Assembly: GCA_963556695.1 (NCBI GenBank)
Contig: CAUWAG010000010.1
Location: 868,001 to 932,000, forward strand
Reading direction: 5' to 3'
Source: Anthostomella pinea
Lineage: Eukaryota > Ascomycota > Sordariomycetes > Xylariales > Xylariaceae
DNA: 64,000 nucleotides
The notes beneath the pieces are model-generated. The model was not told the origin of the DNA. It saw only the letters and a list, made by a program, of their open reading frames with translations, and made no database searches. This document shows, in pieces, positions 13,696 through 26,204 of this stretch. Positions within the stretch are counted from its first letter, which is position 1. The number at the start of each line of letters is the position of its first letter. Position numbers and translations under genes: made by a program.

Positions 13696-16600
13696 GCTGT
13701 GTAATATACACGCTTGTTACTTAAATAGTACTAATAGACGTTTTATTATAACTACTATCTTTATCAACAAGAAATTTACACGTAAATCAATATCTTTAAT
13801 TATTTCAAGTTAATAATAAATAGCCCTTTTAAAGCATTTAAATTTTAACTCTTACGCCTTTTGATCAACTTAAAAGTGCTTGGTTATAAGGAACACTAAA
13901 TTTCGTCAAAAGTTACCCCTTTAAGCTTTTATTTGAAGTTTTATAAAAGCCTTCTTATAATCGGTTTATTTACGTTTATTATATATACATAATAGTTTTA
14001 ACACTTAAACGTCAAAAATATTTGTATCAAGGTTGAATCGAAATCATGTTACCGGTAAAAATATTGTTTAATGTTTTTAAAAGCGTTTTTGAGCGCTTAT
14101 AAAACGTTAAGGTAATTTAATAAAACTTTACATATAAAATATATTCCAATTATTTCCTTCGAATGCTTTGTTCAAAGCGCTTGTTTTCGTTAAACATCAA
14201 ATCTTGATCAAATATATTATTATTTTAGATATAAAGACCTCTTACAACGTTCGTTGGTACCAGATTGTAATGCACGGCTAAGACCACCTTGTAGCTATAA
14301 CACCTATAATGAAAAACTAATCGTGGTGCTTGAAACAACATTAAACCGAAGATAAAAGGCTTTGAGTGGTTAAACAAGTGGCCGATATAATCCCTTATAT
14401 ACTATACCTAATCTTTAGTAACCTAGTGCTAACGAACCCTTACAAAGATACGTCTTAAATTTTCTAATAGTTATAACGAAATAAATATTATATTACGAGA
14501 GAAAATATCCTAAAGTATTTCTTATATTCCTATAAGCTAATAAGTTAACACTTTCGTAAATTATAACGTAAAAGGTTTTTAAAATGGCTTTTTATTTACT
14601 AGCTATATAAAATAATTGTATTTACTTTCATAACTTGTTAGTGATACCTTTACGTGCTGACCTTTTTTAAGCTTTAACATCATATCAAACGTCGATATAA
14701 ACGTAATAACAGCTTAAGAAATGAAAATTGGTTTAATTAAGCTTATTTTCAAAATGTTCGGGAAAAAATCAAGCCCGTTTATTATAAACTATAAATTTCA
14801 AAAGTAGTTATTTCATTTAATTTATTATAATTACTACAACTTTTATTACTCGATGTTCAAAAAGCGTAAACGTATAAATGTAACTCATTATAACCCCTAC
14901 TCTTTTTTATAAGACACTACTTTTTACTTTAACAGCTAATCTTAATTAACAGGTATAAAAACGACTAAATATTTACTTTAATAATATAGAACGATTTTAT
15001 TTATTTTAAATTCAACATCTTGCTGTTGTTATAGCACAAAACGCCAACCTTTTAATCAAGCCTGTTCTTTGTTAAGAAGTTGACTTTTAAGCGCTGTTTA
15101 TATGAATATGATTTATTGAATCAAGTCTTCTTTACCTTCGTTTTTTTATAAGCTTGAATCCCCTAAAAATGGCTGCTATGATATATATAAAAAAGAAAAA
15201 TATTTATATTTATTGACTATAATAAGCTTTAATTTGTTCGAATTTATTTAGAGAATTTTATTGACATACTTTACGGGTTTTTAAAGGGTTTAAAGTTAAC
15301 ATCTTAACCTTTTTTCCTGTTTTACGTTTTACGTTTTATTGAAGAATTAATAAGATTATTAAGAGTTAACTCAATTTCTATAATTCTTTTTATAGGTTAA
15401 GCTATTGTTATTTATTATTATAATACAGCTAGGGATATTGAAATTTGTTAACTTAATATGTTTCTTCACTATTACCATCGGAAAATTCTATTAGTTTAAA
15501 CGTTGGGGAAAAAATGCACGTATTTATTTAGTTATTAGTTGGTTATTAAATACGTTTTTTAATGAGTGAATACTTTAATTAAAACTAAATATGTTAATTA
15601 GTATAATAAGTTTAAGGGATACAAATTACAACATTTGGTTTGAAATCAAAGAATATGAACAAGGCTTGGAAAATTTTGAACTGGTACGTTATAAAATTAT
15701 TATAATCAAAATAATAAACATTCTAAAATTTAAGTTCGATTTTTAAACCAAGTATTTAATTAAAAATAAAATAAATTGTTACATTCGTTTCATATATTCA
15801 ACCTTAAAAACAAGTTTTTATTTTAAGCTTATTTTCATATCTATATGTGAAATATAGCGTACTTTTACTGCTTCAATTATAATAGCTTTTTGTGTTTAAT
15901 ATTTAGTTTTATTTAATAAACTTATGTTTTAATAACTGATCAATTATAATCATAATTCAAAATATAATGTACCTATTAGCGTAGTTATTCATATTAGTTG
16001 ATATTTCGTTAGGGCCCCATTGAAAACCATAATCACTACTTTAAGATTTTAACTTATCAATATTACCGTCGTTAAACTTTAGCTTATATTATTATTATAT
16101 ATAGCATATTGATTCACGTTTCGTTTAGTTGTAGATTTAAAATCGCGGTTTAACATTTTTAAAGTTATATAGCTGCCTTCTAAAACCTAATAGGGCGATT
16201 GTTTCAAATATGAACTTAAGTATTTCAAAAAGCGAAAAATAAATAAGCATTTAAAAATACATATTTTTAAATATCAGAGTAGTGTTTCACAATTAACTTT
16301 CATTAGTTTGTAATAAATCAAGCTATACCTTATAGCCTTGATTAGACATATACTCATACCAAAGAAAGATAATGGGGTTTATTGATATTAATTATTAAAC
16401 ATAAACAAAGTTAGGTTTTATATCTATAACAAATCGGTGTTAAATTCATGTTTTTACATAAATCTTAAGCAAAAATCTATCTATTGCTTAATTAAAATAA
16501 ATTATTAACTATATGGAAAACAAATCGGTTGATTAATAGTATTGCTTTTTAAAAAAAGAATTTTGAAAATTAAATTATATTTTGGGTTTAAAAAAAAGAA

Positions 16601-18874
16601 TTTTTAAGAAAATTCAAATTTTATGATAAAAAATTTGTTTGGGAGTTTTTTTTTTTTACATTATCAAAATATAAAAACGTTTAAATTCAAGTTATATAAA
16701 AAAATTCTTTAAAAATTCCTTAACTTTAAAGTAATTTTGAAGAAACCACTTTTGAAAGGAAAAAAAATTGGAATTATGGAAATTTTTTGGATATTCAAAG
16801 ATCTTAAATCTTGAAAACTGGGATTTAAAATTTTTAAAATAATTTAGTTTTAAAAAAAAAACCCCTTTTTTTCAAAAAATTTCATTCTACATCTTAAGTT
16901 TAGAAAGATTTTAAATTCTTCCAAAAAAAATTTTTTTTTTTTTTTTTAGGTTTGAAAAAGATCAAAGTTTTCAAACATAGTTAGATGATTAAGATTTTTA
17001 GGGTTAAGCTTAATCTTTATAAACTATTTATAATTGAATCTTTTATTTCAATCAAAACATTTTCGCTTAATTTGACTTGGGTTTTATATATTTAATAGGT
17101 TTAAAAATTTCGTTGTTTGAACTTGATAATTAAAGGAGTTTTATCTTTTTTTTTTACTTTTATATTAAATCCTTGGTTTAAAAAATTGGCACTATTAAAT
17201 TAGTTATTTATACTACTTTTAAACCTTGAACTATTTAAGGCTTTGGTTTTTAGCCGATTCTATTACAAAACTCGTTGTATAAATCTCCATATAAAACGGT
17301 CATACGAATTTTCTTCTTTAATTTTTCGACTTATGTTACTTATTAGTTGCAATTGTCACTAAGGTTAAAAAACATACTTGCTTTATTTCAAAGTCAAAGT
17401 CGACATACAAAAATAATTTTTTTTCTTATTATAATATATAATGAATAAATTTACTGCTGTCGTAGAAAAATTTTTTATTCGTTTTAAAGAAGGTGCTAAT
17501 AAAATATATTTTTTATGCACGCTTTATTGATGGCTTAAATTATAACAACGTCGCTTTATATTTTAAAATAAAGTTAATAAAACTAGTTTTAAAAGTATTA
17601 ATCATAACTTTAAAAATTACAAGAACCTTTCTATGGCTAATTTTGTTCTTTTAATTTGTTTTAAACTTTTTAAAAAAAAATAAAAAGAGTCATTTTTTAA
17701 GAGAAATTAAGGTTTAGAGGCTTTTAAATGAATATATTTATTAAGCGAAAATTTAAACGTTTTTATAACCCGCTGTTTTAACTTTAGAAATGCTATTATA
17801 TGTTCAATGTTTTTAAGCGATTATTAAAAATATTTAATTTAATTCATGAAAAAACCTTTTTAAAATTGAGCAAATTACCATTATTAACCTTTTCGACCTT
17901 ATATTTTTAGTTTAGATTGCTTATAAGGTCAAATACTGATCTCGTGCGCTTTTTTATGCTTTTATATTCATTTACAAAGCGACGTTTTTTTATTCAAGTA
18001 AACAATTTGAAACGCATTTATAACTATTTTCTTGGGTTTTAAGTTATTCACTGCGGTTATTTTTCAAATAAACCCCCTTTAGATATTCAAACCGTTCATA
18101 ATACGGGCGCGCTTTTAAAAAAATGGTTGAAGTACATTTCAAGGTTAAATAAGTCGTATTATTTCTATCGATTTTGTAAATAGCGTATATGAATCCGTTA
18201 AACGCGGTGTGAGACTAGTAGATTTTTACTTACATTTCAAATATCTCATACTTTATTTATAACAGGTTTTGGATAGCCTTATTGTTATTAATATATTTTT
18301 GAAAATTTCTTATATTGAAAAGGGCATTATCATTAATTTTATAGAAAGTGCCCTACATTTTAGCTTGTTCTAAGGGTTTTGATACAAATTGAATGAAATT
18401 AAAAAATTAAAAACTGGTGTTATAACAATAAAAATATTACGTATATTTACCTTAAGAGTAATTAAAAGCTTAATTCATTATCGTTTACATATATTGTAAA
18501 CAATTTTTTTAAGAGGATGTTTCAATCACTTTTTTAAAAACATTCAATACGTTATGGTTTTAGGTTTAATATACGGTTGAAATTAAGATGAATCAATTAT
18601 ATAATCGTTTATCAGATCATGTGATTAAATTTAATACTAACTATCTATATTTTAACGTATCAAAATCGGCTTGGTAATGAATTTAATATTTATGCAGCAA
18701 TATTTATTACCTTTAAAGCTATTATTTTGGGTGGGTTTTTTTCTCCAACTATTCATTCTAATTAAATCAAAGTGCTTAATAGCCGGTACCGTACTTATAA
18801 GGCACTTTATATCTCAGAATTAAGATTATTTTATATATTTGAAACATTTTTTATATATAAATATTTACCAGTAT
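13696..18874. other. 5.2-kb AT-rich RIP-like block
   Basis: No gene or definable repeat is seen. The part from about 16540 to 17010 looks different from the rest: long A and T runs (including a T-run near 16930-16947) and few CG dinucleotides, so it may have a separate origin from the RIP-mutated DNA around it. Confidence 0.6.
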
Positions 18875-18879
18875 ATATA

Positions 18880-19135
18880 TGTGATGGTTCCACCATCGAT
18901 CAGGTCTAGCGATGGTCCCCATGGTGCCCGGGTCACGTGACTGAGCACGTGACTGATCGGACGATAGGTTGATCCATGCCCTGGTGGGTCTGGTGGGGGA
19001 CGACTGCCCACATCTCGCTGCCCACCAGTTTGGGTACATCTCCAGATCTTTCTTTTGCTTCAACCAGAGTTCGTTATACGTTAATAGTCAATAAGGGACC
19101 CTGTATCCTTCCCATAAATTGACGGAATTGTGACA
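18880..19135 (+). mobile_element. Solo LTR with ATATA target duplication
   Basis: A 256-bp GC-richer insert beginning TGTGATGG and ending TTGTGACA, with ATATA on both sides (18875-18879 and 19136-19140). The duplication is low-complexity but at the right place. The second half is collinear with the LTR at 1854-2100 (shared CAACCAGAG and TTATACG blocks), so the two belong to one family. Confidence 0.75.
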
Positions 19136-19140
19136 ATATA

Positions 19141-20454
19141 TGTATATAATATAGAAATAATTCAAAAAGGTAAAAAAAAGTTAAAGATTTGGAGCGCTTT
19201 ATAAAAGTATGATTTTTATAACTTTTAAATTTTTTATAAACTTTAAAATTCATATAAAGTTTGTAAGTATAGCATATAATAATAACACGGGCTTTAAGTC
19301 GTTATTAAGGTCGAATCTTTTCACCGGTAACAATTAAAGCTATTATGATTTATTTAATATCTTGAAAAGATTATTTCGTTTAGCGATATTTACCGGGCGT
19401 TTGTTAATTATATATTAAAACTCGAGTTATAAAACGTTTAATCAATCCCACTTTATATTAAACTTCAATACCCTTTGATATTTATTTAGTGCGTCTTTAA
19501 TAATAAGTATGTAACGTAGACCTTAAATTTAATAAGTACTAGTTTTGTTACGCGGGAAAGCGCTATATTTGTTATCCGAATTAAATACGACGCACGATAA
19601 CGAAACGACCTTTAAATCGTTATTAGGTTTAAATATTCTTACATGTAAAGACTAAAGCTAACCCTATTTATCTTTTATATAACTATTATACTTACGGTGT
19701 AAAACGAATTTCGATATTGTTATAATGAAAAATAACGTATCTTCATGTTTTATATAATACCGCTAATAAAAGTAAAGAAAGTTTTAAAAAGGTTAAACGT
19801 TCAAAAGGTATTTAAAAAGGGAAATCGGTAGACATCTCGTATATAAGGCTTTATTTTAAAGCTTTAACATTTTAAATACAATTGTAAAACATTTGATGAA
19901 GGTAATAAAAAAACCAATGATTTAAAAGCGAATAGCCTTTAAAGCTTTTAAGTATATTTTTACTACAATATCTGAAAAGATAAACGTTTTTAACGTGTAA
20001 TATTATTAATGTTAGCATTGTATATATTCCTATTACTTTATTATTCAACTTCTATAATAAACTTAGATAATTCAAGGATAAAAGAAGTCTTTTTAAAACA
20101 AGAAATAAAAGTGAAAAAAGCCGCTCTTAATATTATCCTTTAAAATTAGAAAAGCACACCTATAAATTTAATTAAAGCGTAGGTTTAATTAAGCATAAAA
20201 ATTTGATTTTTCTTTCAAAATAAAATAATAAATAATAAATAAACGATACGAGTTTACGTTTGGAGCTTACATTGGTAGTGAAAATAATTACAATATAATT
20301 ACTATCCATTTTATCTAAATAAAAACCCAATCTTTTATAATTAATGTCAAGTACTCATAACATACGTCAATTTTTGATCATATTTTTAAAAATGACTTCA
20401 AAAAATAAATAGGTATAAAAGTAATGCTTGGTAATAAATAAACAGTTTAATACT
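19141..20454. other. AT-rich gene-free stretch
   Basis: AT-rich DNA up to the left end of the Fot1/pogo-like element. No gene or repeat is recognised. Confidence 0.65.
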
Positions 20455-20456
20455 TA

Positions 20457-22316
20457 ACGTAGCTGACAAGCGAGTTGACATTACAAGCGAGTTGGCACTC
20501 GTCATGAACTTTCCAACCAATACAATTCAAACCATCATATCTCCACCAACAACAATGGCACCGCGTTATAACAAATCAGACTTGCAGCTAGCTGTTCAAG
20601 CTAAACGACGTGACCCTCATATTCCTATATTTCAGCTTGCGAAACTCTTTAACGTCCCTCGTTCCACTTTGAGCAATAGAGTCAAAGGAATGCCATCACG
20701 ACGCGACAGCATGCCCAATACTTTGAAACTTATGGTTTCTGAAGAGAATGTCATTTGTTCCTTCATTCTCGACCTGGATGCGCGAGCATTTCTGCCCCGG
20801 TACAGTTATATTGAAGATATGGCGAATCAATTGTTGGCGGCGCGTGGGGCTGGACGCGTTGGAAAGAACTGGATGCGGAACTTCATCAAACGTACACCAG
20901 GCCTCCGGATGCGTTTTTATCAGAAGATAGACTACCAGAGAGTCTTGAATGAGGATCCAGACGCGTATCGCACGTGGTTTCGCCAAGTTGCAGCAGCAGT
21001 CGCGAAACATGGTATCCAAGACGCGGATATTTCCAACTTCGACGAGACTGGGTTTATGATAGGCATTATTGGGTCCGGCATGGTTATTACAAGCGCCGAA
21101 AGACGTGGCAGGCCTAGACAAGCTCAGCAAGGCAACAGGGAATGGTCTATAGCAATCTCTGCTGTTAATGCTGATGGTTGGGTGGTCCCGCCGTTCATCA
21201 TTCTACAGGGCAAAACCCACCTCGCGTCATGGTATTGCGACATGATATTACCACACGATTGGAAGGTGGCCGTGTCCGACAACGGGTGGACCACGAATGA
21301 GATTGGTTTGGAATGGATTCAGCATTTTGACAAGTATACCAGACCGCGTATGACTGCCGGTAAACGCCTCCTCATCCTAGATGGTCACGAAAGCCACCAT
21401 TCCCAGGTCTTTGAGGATTATTGTCAGAATAATGGCATTATCACCCTTTGTATGCCTGCCCACTCGTCACACAGGCTCCAGCCTCTAGATGTTGGCTGTT
21501 TTAGCCTGCTTAAACGAGCTTACGGTCGCATGATTAAGGATCTCATCTGGCGTCATATAACCCATGTTTCGAAGGAGGACTTCCTTGCAGCGTTTTGTGA
21601 AGCACATAACGCTGCTATGACGCCAGGAAACATTCGAGCAGGTTTCAGTGCCACTGGGCTTGTTCCTTTTGACCCAGAAAGTGTCATTTCAAAGCTGGAT
21701 GCTGTCGCTGTCATACGAACACCGTCGCCAGACCCCAATCTGCCACCCACTACTTGGACTTCGAAGACGCCTACCACCATTAACGAAGCGGTAAACCAAT
21801 CGGTTTATATCCGAAACTGAGTCAGAAACCACCAGGGAAGCTCACCTACATCAATAATTGATGCATTAAGCTCGTTTTCAAAGGCTACATACGGTCTTAT
21901 GCATAAGGTCGCTTTGGTTGATTCCTGGGTCCGCGAACTAGAAGAGGCCAATCACCTACTAAGTAAATGCCAGAGAACAAAAAATAAACGTCTAATAAAA
22001 AGAGAAGTACTTTCTGTTGAAGATACAATAGATCTTTAGGCTGCAAAGGATGGTACTGAGCTGGCAAAACAGGAAATGGGTGAAAGTAGTCATCGTCCGA
22101 GGCGGGCGGTAGCGCGTGGACGACGGTGTGGTATTTGCGGCAATACTGGCCATAATGCGCGAACTTGTACAATAGAGATAGAAACCTCTGAGGAAGAGGA
22201 ATCCGATTGATTGAATTGAACTGAATGCGTTGTGGTGAAGTTATTTGACATGGCAGTTGGAGAGTTCATGACGAGTGCCAACTCGCTTGTAATGTCAACT
22301 CGCTTGTCAGCTACGT
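20457..22316 (+). mobile_element. Fot1/pogo-like DNA transposon, best-preserved copy
   Basis: A 1,860-bp element with perfect 54-bp terminal inverted repeats (left end ACGTAGCTGACAAGCGAG, right end its reverse complement) and TA duplications at 20455-20456 and 22317-22318. Each inverted repeat contains the subrepeat ACAAGCGAGTTG twice, about 17 bp apart, a likely transposase-binding arrangement. It encodes a single DDE transposase. GC content is normal, in sharp contrast to the flanking DNA, so it is a young insertion. Two further copies occur at 7317-9164 and 30989-33218. Confidence 0.95.
20504..22210 (+). pseudogene. DDE transposase (Fot1/pogo type), two nonsense codons
   Basis: Tc1/mariner-superfamily transposase that would cut and paste the surrounding element. 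The frame begins at ATG 20504 (inside the inverted repeat) or ATG 20555. An N-terminal psq/CENP-B-like helix-turn-helix (LQLAVQAKRR...PRSTLSNRVKG) is followed by a DDE_1 core with acidic residues in FDETGF, LILDGHESH and PLDVGCF; the last two are 35 residues apart. The frame stops at TGA 21818-21820 after about 440 residues. Translation continues in the same frame, through a TAG at 22037-22039, to a CCHC zinc knuckle CGICGNTGHNARTC and a TGA at 22208-22210. The full ancestral protein was therefore about 568 residues. The TAG (from CAG) and TGA (from CGA) are each a single C-to-T change. The catalytic core is intact, so a truncated protein could still be active; that is untested. Confidence 0.92.
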
Positions 22317-22318
22317 TA

Positions 22319-23304
22319 TTTCAATAAAACAACAAATATTAATACGATCTTATCAGATTTATTAAGGTATTAAAAAACTATATAGTTTAAAATAAGCAAT
22401 TAATATTTAAGTGGGAGAATCTTGAACGAACTTACGAAAAAGTCTTTTATATTTAAGATCTTAAGATGTCGATTAATAATAAATAATAAACGAGAACAAC
22501 TATTATAAAACTTGTATATAAATTAGTTTTTTAATCCAGCGGTTAAACTTGACATACCCCTTTAAAATATATTCATTATAAATTTAAACTACGTTTATTT
22601 AAGTTTAAACGTATAAGTAATACGTGATGTTCTTATGAAGGCCGTGTGTATAAGTTAATAATAATGTTTTTAGAGGTTTAAATAACTGATATAAATAAAT
22701 CGAAACTAGTACCATTATAATCTGCTTTTTTAACCCTTATAATGAAAAAAGTTTTAAGCCAGAAAATATTCAAAGATGCTTTTTTATTAATATATATTAT
22801 ACGCTTTGACTTAAGTTATATTTTATTTACTTCAGTATATTCCATAATAAATTTAAGCGAAGAATAATAGATTATAATTATAAAAGTCGCGGGTTATTTA
22901 AGAGGTATGAACAGCTTTTTGATTTAATATTAATTGTCAAAAAAGGTCATGACTATGAATGATTTAAGACTTTTAGAATAGTATAGAATAGCTTGGTTTT
23001 TAATTAAAACGAAGAGAAGTTTATTATAAAGTGAATATATGTTAAATATTAAGCTATCTAATTGTTTAATTAGTTAAGTTTTAATTACTTATTATTAAAG
23101 AGTATAAGGCTAAGTATAAAAGCTTTATAGGAATAATAAGTAATAATGTTTATTTCAATTCTTAACTACGATTAAAATAAAATTAAATTGTGCGTTTGTA
23201 AATTTATAAACTATTTTTACATGATTTTAAATTGAATATTATGTACTTAATAAAACGAAAGTGTACGTAAGTTCGCTTCCAATTACGCGACTAAAAGATA
23301 TACA
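22319..23304. other. AT-rich gene-free stretch
   Basis: RIP-like AT-rich DNA with no recognisable gene. Confidence 0.65.
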
Positions 23305-23309
23305 CGAGT

Positions 23310-23496
23310 TGTCACGATGCCTGCGGCGTTGTGTTGCAATCTGGTGTTGATTACGAAAATAACAAGGTGGAAGAAAAGGAACAGGTGTGCGTACAGCCGA
23401 GGCTGCAGCACATTTGGTCCTGGTCTCATTATCTAATCTACACGTGACCTGATGACTCAGCATCCAATCAGGTGGATACAGCTGTACACCGTCACA
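23310..23496. mobile_element. Solo LTR with CGAGT target duplication
   Basis: A 187-bp GC-richer insert with ends TGTCACGATG...CCGTCACA and the exact pentamer CGAGT at 23305-23309 and 23497-23501. Inverted ends plus a 5-bp duplication identify it as a solo LTR. The minus-strand open frame across it is incidental. Confidence 0.88.
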
Positions 23497-23501
23497 CGAG
23501 T

Positions 23502-24640
23502 AATGTAAAAACTTCATATATATTAACAATTTAAATTTTAATATAAACTTGTAACCCTTTTTAGACTTATGGAATTTATAAAATTCTTTAATATGTTAAA
23601 AAAAACGTTTTATTAACTAGTTGCTAGGTAATAAGTTTAAGTTCAGTAAGTATATTTAACGTTATAAGGTTTTACAAAACCTAAAATGTTATATAAGCAT
23701 AGTATTAGTTAATAAGTAGTTAGATAAAGTCTAAGCGCTAGTAAAAAAGGTAAATTAAATTAAATTAATAAGTATGATAGAAAATAAAAAGTTATTTAAA
23801 AATGTTTACTTTAAGATTGTATTTTATGTAATGTTCATATTTATTCTATTGATTATATACGGATTATATCATTAATTTCTTTAACTTAAGTTTAACATTT
23901 AATATTTCGCTATTACTACTTAGTAAAGAAAAACTAAAAAATCTATCAAGTATTCAAACGGTTAATTAAAAAATTAAGAATGTTTTCTATATCGTTAATG
24001 TATATAGATTATATATATTAATACCTTATTAAGATGTTCTAATATTCTTAAAACAACTAATAAATATACATATAATCACATGATATATTCTACTTTAAAA
24101 TATATAATATCAACTAATAAAAGTCACACAACCTTAAGTTTAAAACCACACGACTTTTCATATTGAATTTTTTACTTCACTTTTTTTAGTTTAAATTGTC
24201 CACGTTTATATATTGAAAGACTTTTGCTTAAAGGAATAATTACCTTTAAACTTATAAAATATCTTAAAAACGTGATAGATAGGATACTTCCTTAAAATAT
24301 AATCTAGTAGAAGTTACCTAATTACTGATAACGCCTTGTATTTTACATTTTAAAAGGTTATAGTTGAACCGTCAAAGCTTAAATCGTAAATAATACTAAA
24401 TAATATGCATAGAAGTAATGAACAAATAAAAATATAACGATATAACTATAAACAGGAGGTTTTAAATAGTATTAATTTAAGAGATAAAGGGTTAAAATAA
24501 TAGTCTTTTAATTTTTATAATCCATGTTCTATAACTTTAAACCATGAATTAAATCAAATTTAAATATATATAAGTGAAAACGTTAAAAACAACATATATA
24601 TATATTCGTTAAAAGCATCGCTTCAAAATAAAGGTGTATT
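23502..24640. other. AT-rich gene-free stretch
   Basis: AT-rich DNA; no gene seen. It ends at a sharp change to balanced base composition near 24,640. Confidence 0.65.
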
Positions 24641-25451
24641 ATATGTAACGATCGCGGTCCGCAAAGCGGTGGTCCGCCAAGCGGTAACTTATATTATCGA
24701 TGATTCAATGTTCACCTTACCTGTGATGGAGGTGACGAGACATAGCGTAACCGTGGACGCATAAGTGGGAGCCTGTGAGACACAGGCCAACAACCGCCGT
24801 TACGCAAGCGTCCAAGCCGTAACAACAGTTGTGACCTCCAAGCCTAATGGCTCCTGCGCCTTAAAGTTAGCTACTGCATGGCCCATCGGGCTGGTGACGG
24901 TGTTGGTCCCACGGGTATTCTTCTGTTGTCTCTCCTCTCGTGACTTGATGGAAAGCACAAGGACTGCAGTCTTCTGACTTGGGAGGTTGTCTACCAGTGC
25001 AAATCACCAGTGAGAAGCTTATAATAACCAGCAGTGTTTTATTCCGGGCCCCAATTCCGCGACAGGGTTGACATGGTCATCATCATAGAGTCATAGGGAA
25101 GCAAACAAATACTATGGCTGCCCTACTGCCTCCTCAATGTCGAAATTGACCACTATCTATAGTGGTGAGGGCGGTTGGATGCAGCTGACATTTACCAAGG
25201 GCGCCAAGATGCTGCCTCAGGTCTATATCTGTAAATAGTTTTACCCGACAGATTCGGTCTGGCACTTCCTTGTGCTTTCATACTTTTATCACCCCTCTGG
25301 CACGTCTCCTCCCTCTCAAATTTCCACCCATCTAACGAGATCAATCCCTTTCCTCACACTACCCGTCCTCAGGGCCCTTTCTCACTACGACACATTGCCT
25401 TCCCCAACGTCCGGACACAACCGAAGTATTAAGCATTGACTGCAAAGGACC
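24641..25451. other. GC-balanced 5' flank of the RRM pseudogene
   Basis: Normal-composition DNA without a convincing gene. At its left edge (about 24654-24686) the block TCCGC(A/C)AAGCGGT is repeated twice, which could be the end of a MITE or DNA transposon. The right part (about 25150-25451) is pyrimidine-rich and probably was the promoter and leader of the RRM gene. Confidence 0.5.
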
Positions 25452-25637
25452 ATGGATCCCAACGCGAGCGACGCACAAGGCATGGTACGTGGGGGCTCGG
25501 TTGCTTCTACCACTAGTCAGCCAAGGGATACAGGCACTTGGGTATACCGTGACCCATTTGGATTCCCCGATCGCGTCATTTTGCTCGGTCACGAGTTCGA
25601 CGACCAGACTAGGGGTCCGTTTGGGAAATTCGGCTTG

Positions 25638-26204
25638 ATTGATTGATTGATTTTATTTATTTATCGTGGGTGCAGTCCCTCAACAGGGCAAACCATGCCT
25701 CCCAGAGCCATTGTATCGCAAGGTTGTAAAGGTGTCAGTCTAGATACATTCAGATCCGCGCACGAGCCTATCCTCGCTGTAGCGGTACCAATCTGGAGTG
25801 TCCAGATAATTTTAGTCTATTTAATACCCAAGCACGATTCCGTCAGAAAAACCTCCTGTCCAGTGACAAAGCGACCCAGTGAACCTCAGTCCTCTGGTGT
25901 ACACATCGTTCCAGTAGCCGTTCGATATATGTCGCATTGGTGGGTGAAATAGGTGTTTATTATCTGCTGGCGAGGGAAACCACAAGGGGAAAAACCTCGC
26001 AGGAGTGGGTGTTATGGAGACAAGCTGCTTGGCTATCGGGCTCTGCGATAATGGGGCCTCTCTCTACTGTCGTGTGCTGGTATCGACTCGCACAAGCCGG
26101 GTCAGAAGGGGGCCGTAGCAGGATTCGAACCCACTTGTTCTCGTCGCCCACCGCACAAATGAGAACTCAACCAAGCGCATTTGACCATAGCGCCATACGG
26201 CCAG
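25638..26204 (-). mobile_element. tRNA-derived SINE with 11-bp target duplication
   Basis: A 567-bp insertion bounded by identical 11-mers AATTCGGCTTG at 25627-25637 and 26205-26215. Read on the minus strand it begins with a tRNA-like head (26202-26111), continues with about 440 bp of unrelated body, and ends in a simple tail of (ATAA)n then (ATCA)n at 25672-25638, directly against the target duplication. This is the anatomy of a tRNA-derived SINE mobilised by a LINE reverse transcriptase. It has no coding capacity of its own. It interrupts the RRM gene exactly between codons. Confidence 0.88.
26111..26202 (-). other. tRNA-like head of the SINE (Pol III promoter)
   Basis: On the minus strand the 92 nt can form a perfect 7-bp acceptor stem (GGCCGTA with TACGGCC) and a D stem GCGC/GCGC. 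The T arm contains an exact B-box, GGTTCGAATCC, and an A-box-like TGGCGCTATGG. The anticodon region is 17 nt too long for a normal class I tRNA and does not fold into a clean anticodon arm, so no amino acid can be assigned. It is best read as the Pol III promoter of the SINE rather than a working tRNA gene. Confidence 0.75.

Noticed and set aside
20696..21130. 144-codon minus-strand frame
   Set aside because: It lies opposite the transposase coding strand, and the transposase motifs are on the plus strand.
26111..26202. Functional tRNA gene
   Set aside because: Acceptor and T arms are good, but the anticodon arm does not fold and the sequence is the head of an insertion with target duplications, so a SINE head is the better reading.
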